A DNA stretch of 36,787 bases from Lachnospiraceae bacterium UBA1683 (GTDB taxonomy: Bacteria; Bacillota; Clostridia; Lachnospirales; Lachnospiraceae), in NCBI GenBank assembly GCA_002320245.1, contig DCKD01000038.1:1-36787 (forward strand). The letters are read 5' to 3'. Positions 1-7,378 of the stretch are shown one piece after another. How positions within the stretch are numbered: position 1 is the stretch's first letter; each line of letters begins with the position of its first letter. Under the pieces are notes generated by a model, which saw only the letters and a program-made list of their open reading frames with translations, had not been told where the DNA came from and searched no databases. Both the position numbers and the translations under genes were made by a program.

Positions 1-173
1 GGTAGTTGCGTGTGAGGGCCACCGAGTAGGTAACCAAAGAGCGCTTAATGGATTAAAGTCCGTTAAGTGCGGAGCACGGTGATAGGAACAAGATGGATGA
101 TGGAACAATCTTTGTATGCAGTTTTGAAGGTACATTGGGTTTAAGTGTTGCCTTATTGAATATGGGATGAGAG
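1..173 (+). other. Probable rRNA-operon 3' trailer (non-coding, structured)
   Basis: No open frame here looks like a protein. Positions 109-132 carry the stretch TGTATGCAGTTTTGAAGGTA. From memory, this resembles the 3' strand of the pre-23S rRNA processing stem of Clostridia, whose partner is the TTTGAAAACTGCATA-like box before 23S. Positions 41-70 can fold as an 11-bp stem (GCGCTTAATGG with CCGTTAAGTGC, two G-U pairs). An intrinsic terminator follows directly at 174-202, so this reads as the end of a transcript entering from the left. No 23S or 5S rRNA sequence itself was recognised. The assignment is an inference from one remembered motif and could be wrong; an unrelated structured RNA is the alternative. 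Confidence 0.35.
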
Positions 174-202
174 AACAGTATCGGAGATGGTACTGTTTTT
201 TT
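174..202 (+). terminator. Intrinsic terminator of the left-edge transcript
   Basis: ACAGTA (175-180) pairs with TACTGT (191-196) around a ten-base loop and is followed by an uninterrupted T run. It closes the transcript that enters from the left edge. Confidence 0.75.
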
Positions 203-254
203 GATTCAAATTTACTAAGAATTATTGGGTTTTTATATTTCACATATTAAAAAT

Positions 255-345
255 GCTGCGTGTGATGATGCGCAGCTCGCGGAGATGAAATTACTGCTTT
301 GCAATCCGCTCGCGCGTGAGGATTGCGCTTCATGCGCAATCTTTA
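255..345 (+). other. Hairpin cluster with mutually exclusive stems ahead of the NUDIX gene
   Basis: Three stems are visible: GCTGCG (255-260) with CGCAGC (271-276); GCAATCC (301-307) with GGATTGC (320-326); and GATTGCGC (321-328) with GCGCAATC (334-341), which is followed by TTTATT. The second and third stems share bases and cannot form together, which is the shape of an attenuator. The short frames across it do not look like protein. No clear promoter was found upstream, so this could equally be a decayed palindromic repeat. Apart from this cluster and the promoter at 392-420, the 203-478 gap shows nothing else. Confidence 0.4.
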
Positions 346-391
346 TTATTCTTTGCTATTTATGTTTTCTTTGTGAAAGATGGATTTGCCA

Positions 392-420
392 TCGACTATA
401 TTCCCCAAATCATGTATAAT
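392..420 (+). promoter_or_regulatory. Sigma-A-type promoter for the NUDIX hydrolase gene
   Basis: A -35 TCGACT (392-397) and a perfect -10 TATAAT (415-420) are separated by 17 bp. The predicted start is about 50 nt before the NUDIX start codon, which has an AGGAGG site at 463-468. Confidence 0.6.
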
Positions 421-478
421 CAATGGATGAAATATTTTACTTTCATCATCAGGTTAGTTAGTAGGAGGCATAATACAT

Positions 479-961
479 ATGGCAAAATTAAGTACATTAT
501 GTTACATTGAGCGCGATGACCAGTATCTCATGCTGCACCGCACGGTAAAGGAACATGACGTAAATAAGGATAAATGGATTGGTGTGGGAGGACATTTTGA
601 GAAGGATGAAAGCCCGGAAGAGTGTCTGCTGCGTGAGGTATGGGAAGAAACCGGATATACCTTGACATCATATCGGTTCCGGGGAATTGTGACGTTTGTT
701 TCAGGTAATGGAGTAACGGAATATATGTCATTGTTTACGGCGGATGCCTTTGAAGGCGAGCCGGTTCCGTGTGATGAAGGTGAGCTGGAATGGGTGGATA
801 TTCAGGATATTGGGAAACTGAACCTTTGGGAAGGGGACAGGATTTTCCTCCGCTTGCTTGCGGAAGATGCGCCGTTTTTCTCATTAAAACTTGTCTATGA
901 TGGGCAGGATCATCTGATATCGGCAGCTTTAAACGGAAGCGTATTGAATTTGCAACAATGA
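479..961 (+). CDS. NUDIX hydrolase, 8-oxo-dGTP diphosphatase (MutT/MutX) type
   Basis: This 160-residue protein carries a complete NUDIX box: G38, five residues, E44, seven residues, then R52-E53-x-x-E56-E57-x-G59. The glutamates bind the catalytic Mg2+ for hydrolysing a nucleoside diphosphate linked to another group. The N-terminal part (MLHRTVKEHDVNKDKW, about 18-33) resembles the MutX/YtkD class of 8-oxo-dGTP sanitising enzymes, so removal of oxidised dGTP is the best guess; substrate cannot be proved from sequence. It would act in the cytosol. The ATG at 479 sits about ten bases after a perfect AGGAGG and has its own promoter at 392-420. The next gene, murE, follows after 51 bp and may be co-transcribed. 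Confidence 0.85.
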   Translation: MAKLSTLCYIERDDQYLMLHRTVKEHDVNKDKWIGVGGHFEKDESPEECLLREVWEETGYTLTSYRFRGIVTFVSGNGVTEYMSLFTADAFEGEPVPCDEGELEWVDIQDIGKLNLWEGDRIFLRLLAEDAPFFSLKLVYDGQDHLISAALNGSVLNLQQ

Positions 962-1012
962 GAAGTTTATGGTATCCTATAGAATAATAGTTTCCGAAAA
1001 GGAGGAAGACCG

Positions 1013-2479
1013 GTGCGGTTAAGTAAGTTATTAGAACGTTTAAAATATGAAGTAGTGCAGGGCAGTGATTCAATTGAGATTACAACGCTGATCAATGATT
1101 CCAGAAAAGTTGAAACCGGCAGTGTATTTGTCTGCATCAGCGGCGCCGTTGTGGACGGGCATGATTTTATTGAGGATGTTGCGAAGAAGGGAGCGGCGGC
1201 AGTCATTGTCGGGAGAGAGGTGGATGCACCTGAGGATATGACGGTGATTCGGGTTGCAGATACCAGATATGCGCTTGCATTGATGTCAGCGGCATATTTC
1301 GGATACCCGGCAGATAAATTGAAAATCATCGGAATTACCGGAACAAAAGGCAAGACGACGACCACATATATGATTAAGTCAATTCTGGATGATGTCGGAC
1401 ACCATGTTGGGCTGATTGGGACAATCGAGGCGATTATTGGGGAAAAACATATTCCGGCGGCAAATACGACGCCGGAGTCTTATACGATTCATAAGTATTT
1501 CGCAGAGATGGTAGAAGCAGGCTGTGACTGCGTTGTAATGGAAGTTTCCTCTCAGGGGCTGATGCTGCACCGTACTGCGGGCATCCCGTTTGAGATTGGT
1601 ATTTTTACGAATCTTGGAAAAGACCATATCGGTCCGAATGAACATAAAGATTTTGAGGATTACAAGAGATGCAAGGGAATGCTTTTTAAACAGTGCAGGC
1701 TTGGTATTGCGAATATAGATGATAAATATTTTGAAGATGTATTTCGGGGCGCAACCTGTAAGGTGGAGACCTTTGGATTCTCGGAAAAAGCGGATTTGCG
1801 CGCAGTAGATACCCATCTTGTTTCCAGACCGGGTTATCTTGGAGTAGCTTACCATGTAGCCGGATTGATGGATTTTGATGTGGAGATTGATGTTCCGGGG
1901 ACATTCAGCGTATATAATTCCCTGACCGCGATTTCCGTGTGCAGACACTTTAATGTCCCGGTGGAAAATATTAAGAAGGCGCTGAAAGCTGCGAAAGTCA
2001 AAGGGCGTATTGAGATGGTGAAGGTGTCTGATGATTTTACATTGATGATAGATTATGCACATAATGCAATGAGTTTGGAGAGTCTGCTGACAACCTTAAA
2101 GGAATATAACCCAACAAGACTGGTATGTCTGTTTGGATGTGGCGGTAACCGCTCCAAAGACAGACGTTACGAGATGGGAGAGGTGTCCGGACGCCTCGCA
2201 GATCTGACAATCATCACATCCGATAACCCAAGATTCGAGGAACCACAGGATATCATAGACGATATCAAAATCGGAATTGGAAAAACAGACGGAAAATACG
2301 TGGAAATCTGCGACCGGAAAGACGCAATCAAGTATGCCATTGAGCATGGCCAGTCAGGGGATGTCATTGTCCTTGCAGGAAAAGGACATGAGGATTACCA
2401 GGAAATCAAGGGTGTAAAACATCCAATGGACGAACGTGTGCTGATTCAGGAAGTGCTGGATGAACTGGCTGAAAATTAG
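1013..2479 (+). CDS. murE: UDP-MurNAc-tripeptide synthetase MurE (meso-DAP-adding)
   Basis: This cytosolic Mur ligase adds the third amino acid to UDP-MurNAc-L-Ala-D-Glu using ATP. The ATP loop TGTKGKTTTT lies at 109-118. A lysine in YKRCKGMLF (K221) matches the carbamoylated lysine of the family. DNPR at 404-407 is the motif that recognises meso-diaminopimelate rather than lysine, so the wall should contain DAP. The length, 488 residues, is normal, with the three Mur domains in order. The start is GTG, chosen because GGAGG (1001-1005) precedes it at the right distance. priA follows after 67 bp with its own ribosome site and probably shares the transcript. Confidence 0.95.
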   Translation: MRLSKLLERLKYEVVQGSDSIEITTLINDSRKVETGSVFVCISGAVVDGHDFIEDVAKKGAAAVIVGREVDAPEDMTVIRVADTRYALALMSAAYFGYPADKLKIIGITGTKGKTTTTYMIKSILDDVGHHVGLIGTIEAIIGEKHIPAANTTPESYTIHKYFAEMVEAGCDCVVMEVSSQGLMLHRTAGIPFEIGIFTNLGKDHIGPNEHKDFEDYKRCKGMLFKQCRLGIANIDDKYFEDVFRGATCKVETFGFSEKADLRAVDTHLVSRPGYLGVAYHVAGLMDFDVEIDVPGTFSVYNSLTAISVCRHFNVPVENIKKALKAAKVKGRIEMVKVSDDFTLMIDYAHNAMSLESLLTTLKEYNPTRLVCLFGCGGNRSKDRRYEMGEVSGRLADLTIITSDNPRFEEPQDIIDDIKIGIGKTDGKYVEICDRKDAIKYAIEHGQSGDVIVLAGKGHEDYQEIKGVKHPMDERVLIQEVLDELAEN

Positions 2480-2546
2480 TAGGGATTGTGGATGAGACAG
2501 ATAGTATACAACGGAAAATGGGTGCAGAATAAGGAGATAGAGTTTC

Positions 2547-4775
2547 ATGTTTGCGAGCATAATCGTAGATATCACACATGAAAAACTGGATAAGATTTTT
2601 CAATACAGGGTCCCCTCCCATATGGAAGGGGCACTTTCTGTTGGGATGGAAGTTTTTGTGCCGTTTGGAAAAGGAAACCGCAGGACGAAGGGGTACGTCA
2701 TAGATTTTTCGGAAACCTGTGATTATGACCTGTCTAAAGTGAAAGAAATTCAGGAGATTTCTTCAAAAGGAGTTGCAATTGAGGGAAAACTGGTGGCGTT
2801 GGCGGCATGGATGAAAGAGCACTATGGCGGTACGATGATACAGGCGTTGAAAACGGTGCTCCCTATTAAGCAGAAGGAACAGGCAAAGGTGAAGAAAAGG
2901 GTGCGTTTGCTGCTGCATGGGGAGGAAGGCAGGAAGAAACTGGACTTTTATCTGGAAAAGAACCAGCGGGCGCGGGCGCGGCTGCTGGCTGCGCTTTTAG
3001 ATGAACCGGTGCTTGAATATGAATTGGTCAGTAAAAAGCTGAACATCACGATGCCTGTTATCCGTGCTTTAGAAGAGCAGGGCATTCTTACATTGGAATC
3101 AGAGCAGGTGTATCGCAATCCGATACGGAAACGAAAGCAGGAGAGCCGACAGATTACTTTTACCGCAGAACAGCAGAATGCGATTGAGCAGTTCTGGGAA
3201 GACTATCGGAAGGAGGATTATGGCACTTATCTGATTCATGGAGTAACCGGCAGTGGAAAGACGGAAGTATATATGGAAATGATTCGCCGTGTGGCAGAGC
3301 AGGGGAGGCAGGCAATTGTGCTGATTCCGGAGATTGCGCTGACCTTTCAGACGGTACTGCGGTTTTACCGCTGTTTTGGTGACCGGGTGTCGATTATGAA
3401 TTCCCGATTATCTGCCGGGGAACGGTATGACCAGATGATGCGGGCAAAAGAAGGCAAGGTGGACGTGATGATTGGTCCGCGTTCCGCACTGTTTACACCA
3501 TTTCCGAATCTGGGGCTGATTGTCATTGACGAGGAGCATGAAAACACATACAAAAGTGAACAGATTCCACGGTATCATGCGCGGGAGACGGCGATTGCAC
3601 GGGCGAAAATGGAGGATGCGAGCGTTGTGCTTGGATCTGCGACTCCGTCTCTGGAAGCAATGTACCGGGCAAAGCATGGAGAATACCATCTGCTTGAGTT
3701 GAAAAGCCGTTCGCAGCAGCAGGAGATGGCAGAAGTCCATGTGGTGGACTTGCGGCAGGAATTAAAAAACGGCAACCGTTTGATTTTAAGTGAAAAACTA
3801 CAGGCGCTGATGGCGGACCGGCTGGAGAAAAAGGAGCAGATGATGCTGTTTCTGAACCGGCGTGGATATGCAGGATTTATTTCCTGCCGGGAATGCGGGC
3901 ACGTTGTGAAATGCCCGCATTGTGATGTCTCACTGTCCTGTCACCGGAACGGAAGAATGGTCTGCCATTATTGCGGATATGAAGAACCGAAGATTACAGT
4001 CTGCCCGGAGTGCGGTTCAAGGCATGTGGGAGAATTCCGTGCGGGAACTCAGCAGATTGAGGATATCGTGAAACGGCAGTTTCCGGAGGCAAGAGTGCTG
4101 CGGATGGATATGGATACGACAAGAGAGAAAGATGGACATGAGAAAATTCTGTCGGCATTTGCGAATGAAGAGGCAGATATTCTTGTGGGAACACAGATGA
4201 TTGTCAAAGGACACGATTTCCCAAATGTGACGCTTGTCGGTGTACTGGCGGCAGACATGTCCCTGTATTCGGATGATTACCGGTCAGGTGAGCGGACATT
4301 CCAGCTTCTGACTCAGGCAGAGGGAAGAGCCGGGCGTGGGGAAAAAAAGGGTGAAGCTGTAATCCAGACTTACAGTCCGGAGCATTATGCAATTGTAAAT
4401 GCTGCAGCGCAGGATTATGAGGCATTTTATAGAGAAGAAATCCACTACCGGGAGCTAATGGGATACCCGCCTTGCGAGAATCTGCTGGCAGTGCTTGTAA
4501 GCTGTGAGGAAGAACGGTTACTAGAAACCGGATGTAAATATCTGAAGAAATATGCACTGCGTGTACGTGGAGAGGAGCAGATTGATATTATCGGACCGGC
4601 AAGTCCGGGGATTGGGAAAATAAATGATGTATATCGAAAAGTGCTCTATCTGAAAACGGAAAGATATGTTACACTGATAAAGATGAAAAACAGACTGGAG
4701 CAATATATTGAGGTGAATTCCGGATTCAGCCGGATGCGGATTCAGTTTGATTTTAATCCGATGAAGGTGTTTTAA
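2547..4775 (+). CDS. priA: Primosomal protein N' (PriA), replication-restart helicase
   Basis: PriA is a 3'-to-5' superfamily 2 helicase that recognises stalled or repaired forks and reloads the replisome. This 742-residue copy has the N-terminal 3'-DNA-binding region, the Walker A motif GVTGSGKTE (232-240), the Walker B DEEH (328-331), and a zinc-binding insert with nine cysteines between 447 and 489 (C447, C450, C456, C459, C465, C473, C476, C486, C489). Eight would form the usual two-zinc centre. GGTG-type helicase motifs and a C-terminal domain complete the family layout. The ATG at 2547 follows AAGGAG. Behind the stop there is a stem-loop and then the miniature element at 4846-4988, which separates it from def. 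Confidence 0.95.
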   Translation: MFASIIVDITHEKLDKIFQYRVPSHMEGALSVGMEVFVPFGKGNRRTKGYVIDFSETCDYDLSKVKEIQEISSKGVAIEGKLVALAAWMKEHYGGTMIQALKTVLPIKQKEQAKVKKRVRLLLHGEEGRKKLDFYLEKNQRARARLLAALLDEPVLEYELVSKKLNITMPVIRALEEQGILTLESEQVYRNPIRKRKQESRQITFTAEQQNAIEQFWEDYRKEDYGTYLIHGVTGSGKTEVYMEMIRRVAEQGRQAIVLIPEIALTFQTVLRFYRCFGDRVSIMNSRLSAGERYDQMMRAKEGKVDVMIGPRSALFTPFPNLGLIVIDEEHENTYKSEQIPRYHARETAIARAKMEDASVVLGSATPSLEAMYRAKHGEYHLLELKSRSQQQEMAEVHVVDLRQELKNGNRLILSEKLQALMADRLEKKEQMMLFLNRRGYAGFISCRECGHVVKCPHCDVSLSCHRNGRMVCHYCGYEEPKITVCPECGSRHVGEFRAGTQQIEDIVKRQFPEARVLRMDMDTTREKDGHEKILSAFANEEADILVGTQMIVKGHDFPNVTLVGVLAADMSLYSDDYRSGERTFQLLTQAEGRAGRGEKKGEAVIQTYSPEHYAIVNAAAQDYEAFYREEIHYRELMGYPPCENLLAVLVSCEEERLLETGCKYLKKYALRVRGEEQIDIIGPASPGIGKINDVYRKVLYLKTERYVTLIKMKNRLEQYIEVNSGFSRMRIQFDFNPMKVF

Positions 4776-4780
4776 AACTT

Positions 4781-4833
4781 ATCCAGTCCAGGCAAAGGCC
4801 GTGAAACAGTCCGGTTGGGCCACATGACTGGAT
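4781..4833 (+). other. Stem-loop just after priA
   Basis: ATCCAGTC (4781-4788) pairs perfectly with GACTGGAT (4826-4833), and GGCC at both ends of the loop can add a second stem. A/T-rich sequence but no true T run follows, so it may be a weak terminator or an RNA-processing stem rather than a clear intrinsic terminator. Confidence 0.35.
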
Positions 4834-4845
4834 GATAATAAAATG

Positions 4846-4988
4846 GTAACTGTTCAGAGCCATGCGCATCTGCAACGGTTTTATGCGTTGGATGCTTGCA
4901 TACATAAGCATAAATCGGTGCAGATGCATATGGCGGATACGTCTCATCTCAAAATCCGCAGAATTTTGAGATGGCTCTGAACAGTTAC
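4846..4988. mobile_element. 143-bp miniature inverted-repeat element (MITE), IS66-like ends
   Basis: The ends are perfect 18-bp inverted repeats: GTAACTGTTCAGAGCCAT (4846-4863) and its exact complement (4971-4988). Identical 8-bp direct repeats ATAAAATG flank them at 4838-4845 and 4989-4996, the footprint of a transposition event. Inside are two sub-palindromes: CATCTGCA-type arms at 4867-4885 and 4909-4926, and an 11-bp stem at 4945-4955/4963-4973. No coding frame is present, so it must have been moved by a transposase from elsewhere. IS66-family elements typically start with GTAA and make 8-bp target duplications, which fits, but no related transposase is in the window. It now sits in the leader of def, ending 28 bp before its start codon. 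Confidence 0.85.
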
Positions 4989-5016
4989 ATAAAATGAAAA
5001 AAGTTTGGAGGTTATT

Positions 5017-5520
5017 ATGGCAATTCGAGAAGTTCGTGAAATTGGGGACGATATTTTAACAAAACAGTGTAAGGAAGTAACAAAGATGACAATGCGTACA
5101 CAGATTCTGATTGAGGATATGCTGGATACGATGTACGAAAAATTCGGTGTAGGGCTGGCAGCGCCGCAGGTCGGAGTCCTTAAGAAAATCGTAGTTATTG
5201 ATGTTGGGGACGGACCGGTTGTGTTGATTAACCCTGAGGTTGTCGAGACTTCCGGTGAGCAGACCGGAGAGGAAGGATGCCTGAGCGTACCGGGTAAATA
5301 TGGAATCGTGACCAGACCAAACCATGTGAAGGTGCGCTTTCTTAATGAAGAGATGGAGGAGACGGAACTGGAAGGAGAGGGACTCCTTGCACGTGCGTTC
5401 TGCCATGAGATTGACCATTTGTCAGGAAAACTGTATGTTGAATTGGCAGAAGACGGAATCCACGACGTGGAATATGAGGACGCCGGGGAAGAGTATGCCG
5501 GAGATGACGGGGAGGAATAG
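5017..5520 (+). CDS. def: Peptide deformylase
   Basis: This iron- or zinc-dependent hydrolase removes the formyl group from the N-terminal methionine of nascent proteins at the ribosome exit. All three family motifs are present in the 167-residue protein: GVGLAAPQVG (44-53), EGCLS (86-90, the cysteine is a metal ligand) and HEIDH (130-134, two histidine ligands and the catalytic glutamate). The C-terminus has an acidic tail rich in E, D and G. The start is the ATG at 5017, six bases after GGAGG (5007-5011); a TTG at 5005 is in frame but lies within and ahead of that site. fmt follows six bases after the stop, so the enzymes that add and remove the formyl group are co-expressed. Confidence 0.95.
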   Translation: MAIREVREIGDDILTKQCKEVTKMTMRTQILIEDMLDTMYEKFGVGLAAPQVGVLKKIVVIDVGDGPVVLINPEVVETSGEQTGEEGCLSVPGKYGIVTRPNHVKVRFLNEEMEETELEGEGLLARAFCHEIDHLSGKLYVELAEDGIHDVEYEDAGEEYAGDDGEE

Positions 5521-5526
5521 CAGAGA

Positions 5527-6483
5527 ATGAAAGTCATTTTTATGGGAACGCCGGATTTTTCAGTCGGAACACTGGAAGCTCTTGTGGAGGCAGGCCATGA
5601 AGTCTGTCTGGTGGTGACGCAGCCGGACAAACCAAAAGGGCGCGGGAAAGAGATGCAGTATACGCCGGTGAAAGAGGCGGCGGTAAAGCATGGAATCGAA
5701 GTATACCAGCCGCGTAGAATCCGTGAGCCGGAATGCGTGGATGTTCTGAAAAAATACAATGCAGATATTATGGTTGTTGTTGCGTTTGGACAGATTCTGC
5801 CAAAAGAAATTCTTAGTATGACACCTTACGGCTGCGTGAATGTCCATGCTTCACTGCTTCCGAAGTATCGTGGAGCAGCACCGATTCAGTGGGCGATTAT
5901 CGAGGGCGAAGAGGTGACCGGAGTAACAACGATGCAGATGAACGAAGGGCTGGATACCGGAGATATGCTGCTGAAGACCGAGGTTCCGATTACTGCGGAA
6001 GAGACAGGGGAGAGCCTGCACGATAAACTTGCAGCAGCGGGGGCAGTACTCTGTGTGGAGACGCTGAAGGGGTTGGAAGCAGGAAATATCCGGCCGGAAA
6101 AACAGGGAGAGAGCCCGACCGCGTATGCAAGGATGCTGGACAAGAAACTGGGAAATATTGACTGGTCAAAATCAGCAGTGGAGATTGAGCGGCTTGTGCG
6201 CGGATTAAATTCCTGGCCGAGTGCGTATACGCACTGGGGGAATAAAGTGGTGAAAATCTGGAAAGCGGATGTGGAATCGGAGCAGAGCCGAGAAGAATCT
6301 GAAATGGCAGATGCAAAGCCGGGGACGGTTGTACGCGTGGATAAGGAATGTTTTTGGGTTCAGACAGGCGGGGGCTGTCTGGCTGTGAAGGAATTACAGA
6401 TTCCGGGGAAAAAGAGAATGGAGACAAGTGCATTTTTGAGGGGATATACATTAAACGAAGGTACTCATTTTACCTGTGACTAA
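5527..6483 (+). CDS. fmt: Methionyl-tRNA formyltransferase
   Basis: Fmt transfers a formyl group from 10-formyl-tetrahydrofolate to the methionine on initiator tRNA, in the cytosol. The N-terminal Rossmann-like domain opens with MKVIFMGTPDFSV. The folate/catalytic motif is NVHASLLPKYRGAAPIQ (105-121), and GLDTGDML (141-148) carries the catalytic aspartate. A C-terminal oligonucleotide-binding domain (from about 205) grips the tRNA. The length of 318 residues is standard. It lies six bases after def and uses the GGAGG that overlaps the end of def. A 12-base direct repeat (GGTACTCATTTT) at 6460-6471 and 6515-6526 spans its end and the following spacer. Confidence 0.95.
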   Translation: MKVIFMGTPDFSVGTLEALVEAGHEVCLVVTQPDKPKGRGKEMQYTPVKEAAVKHGIEVYQPRRIREPECVDVLKKYNADIMVVVAFGQILPKEILSMTPYGCVNVHASLLPKYRGAAPIQWAIIEGEEVTGVTTMQMNEGLDTGDMLLKTEVPITAEETGESLHDKLAAAGAVLCVETLKGLEAGNIRPEKQGESPTAYARMLDKKLGNIDWSKSAVEIERLVRGLNSWPSAYTHWGNKVVKIWKADVESEQSREESEMADAKPGTVVRVDKECFWVQTGGGCLAVKELQIPGKKRMETSAFLRGYTLNEGTHFTCD

Positions 6484-6541
6484 TTCGGTATATTGGGCTC
6501 GCCGGTAAAATCAGGGTACTCATTTTCAGGAGGTATTAATT

Positions 6542-7246
6542 ATGTATGGTTTTTATTATGATCCAACGTATATCCTTGTTCTAATCGGAGTTGTCATCTG
6601 TATGATGGCATCTTCCAATGTAAACCGGACATTTAACCGCTATTCCAGAGTCTGGAGCCATACCGGGCTGACCGGAAGAGAGGCGGCAGAGAAGATTCTG
6701 CGGGCAAATGGAATCTATGACGTGCAGGTGCAGCACGTGTCGGGCAACCTGACAGACCATTATGACCCGGGAAATAAAGTGTTAAGACTGTCAGATGCAA
6801 CCTATCAGTCCGCATCCGTTGCGGCAATCGGCGTGGCTGCCCATGAATGCGGTCATGCAGTGCAGCATGCGACCGGATATATGCCGCTAAAAATCCGTGG
6901 TGCATTGGTCCCGGTAGCTAATTTCGGCTCTGCGCTTGCGTGGCCTCTGATTTTGATTGGTCTGCTGATAGGAGGAAATTCTTCCGTTGTGCTGATAAAT
7001 TTTGGAATTCTTTTATTCTCTGCAGCGGTATTGTTTCAGCTTGTGACACTGCCGGTAGAGTGGAATGCCTCTTCCCGTGCACTCCGTGCCCTTGAGACAA
7101 GCGGGATGTTATACGAGGAAGAAATTCATGATACGAGAAAAGTGCTGCGTGCGGCGGCGTTGACTTATGTGGCAAGTGCAGCGTCTGCAATTTTACAGCT
7201 CCTGCGTATTCTTATTATATCAGGAGGAAGAAGACGGGACGATTAA
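6542..7246 (+). CDS. YugP-type membrane zinc metallopeptidase
   Basis: This 234-residue protein belongs to the YugP-like zinc peptidase family, found next to def/fmt/rsmB in many Firmicutes. The HECGH motif (101-105) provides the HExxH zinc and catalytic residues. Hydrophobic segments lie at about 9-24 (N-terminal anchor), 131-145, 150-168 and near the C-terminus (187-199), so it is membrane-bound. Its physiological substrate is unknown; a membrane-protein quality-control role is only a guess from its architecture. AGGAGG precedes the start. The last codons of the gene (CAGGAGGAAGAAGAC) resemble the ribosome-site part of the 35-bp tandem repeat that follows. Confidence 0.85.
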   Translation: MYGFYYDPTYILVLIGVVICMMASSNVNRTFNRYSRVWSHTGLTGREAAEKILRANGIYDVQVQHVSGNLTDHYDPGNKVLRLSDATYQSASVAAIGVAAHECGHAVQHATGYMPLKIRGALVPVANFGSALAWPLILIGLLIGGNSSVVLINFGILLFSAAVLFQLVTLPVEWNASSRALRALETSGMLYEEEIHDTRKVLRAAALTYVASAASAILQLLRILIISGGRRRDD

Positions 7247-7273
7247 ATCTCATATCCGGGAAAAGAAGACAGG

Positions 7274-7378
7274 ATGACGAAATCCCATATTAAGGGAAAC
7301 AGGGCGGGATGACGAAATCCCATATTAGGGGAAACAGGGCGGGATAACGAAATCCCATATCAGGAGGAAGGAGACAGC
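7274..7378 (+). repeat. Three perfect-period 35-bp tandem repeats ending at the rsmB start
   Basis: Units begin at 7274, 7309 and 7344, and the rsmB start codon at 7379 falls exactly on the next 35-bp step. Each unit opens with ATGACGAAATCCCATAT (ATAACG... in the third); rsmB itself opens ATGACTAAATCGG. A diverged copy lies at about 7238-7273, and the end of the upstream gene resembles another. The first two units contain 12-codon mini frames starting at ATG and ending at the next unit's TGA/TAA. It looks like serial duplication of the rsmB translation start. Confidence 0.9.

Noticed and set aside
1379..2062. 227-codon minus-strand frame inside murE
   Set aside because: Lies wholly antisense to a full-length MurE; composition is that of a shadow frame.
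4776..4845. Cobalamin-riboswitch-like strings (GGGCCACATGACTGG) after priA
   Set aside because: The core B12-box order is absent and the next gene is def; only a simple stem-loop can be supported.
4944..5759. 271-codon open frame on the minus strand across def and fmt
   Set aside because: It is the antisense shadow of two clear genes, rich in Ser, Pro and Thr, with no family motif or ribosome site.
6460..6526. 12-bp direct repeat GGTACTCATTTT at the fmt end and in the next spacer
   Set aside because: Too short and isolated to argue for a mobile element or regulator; mentioned under fmt only.
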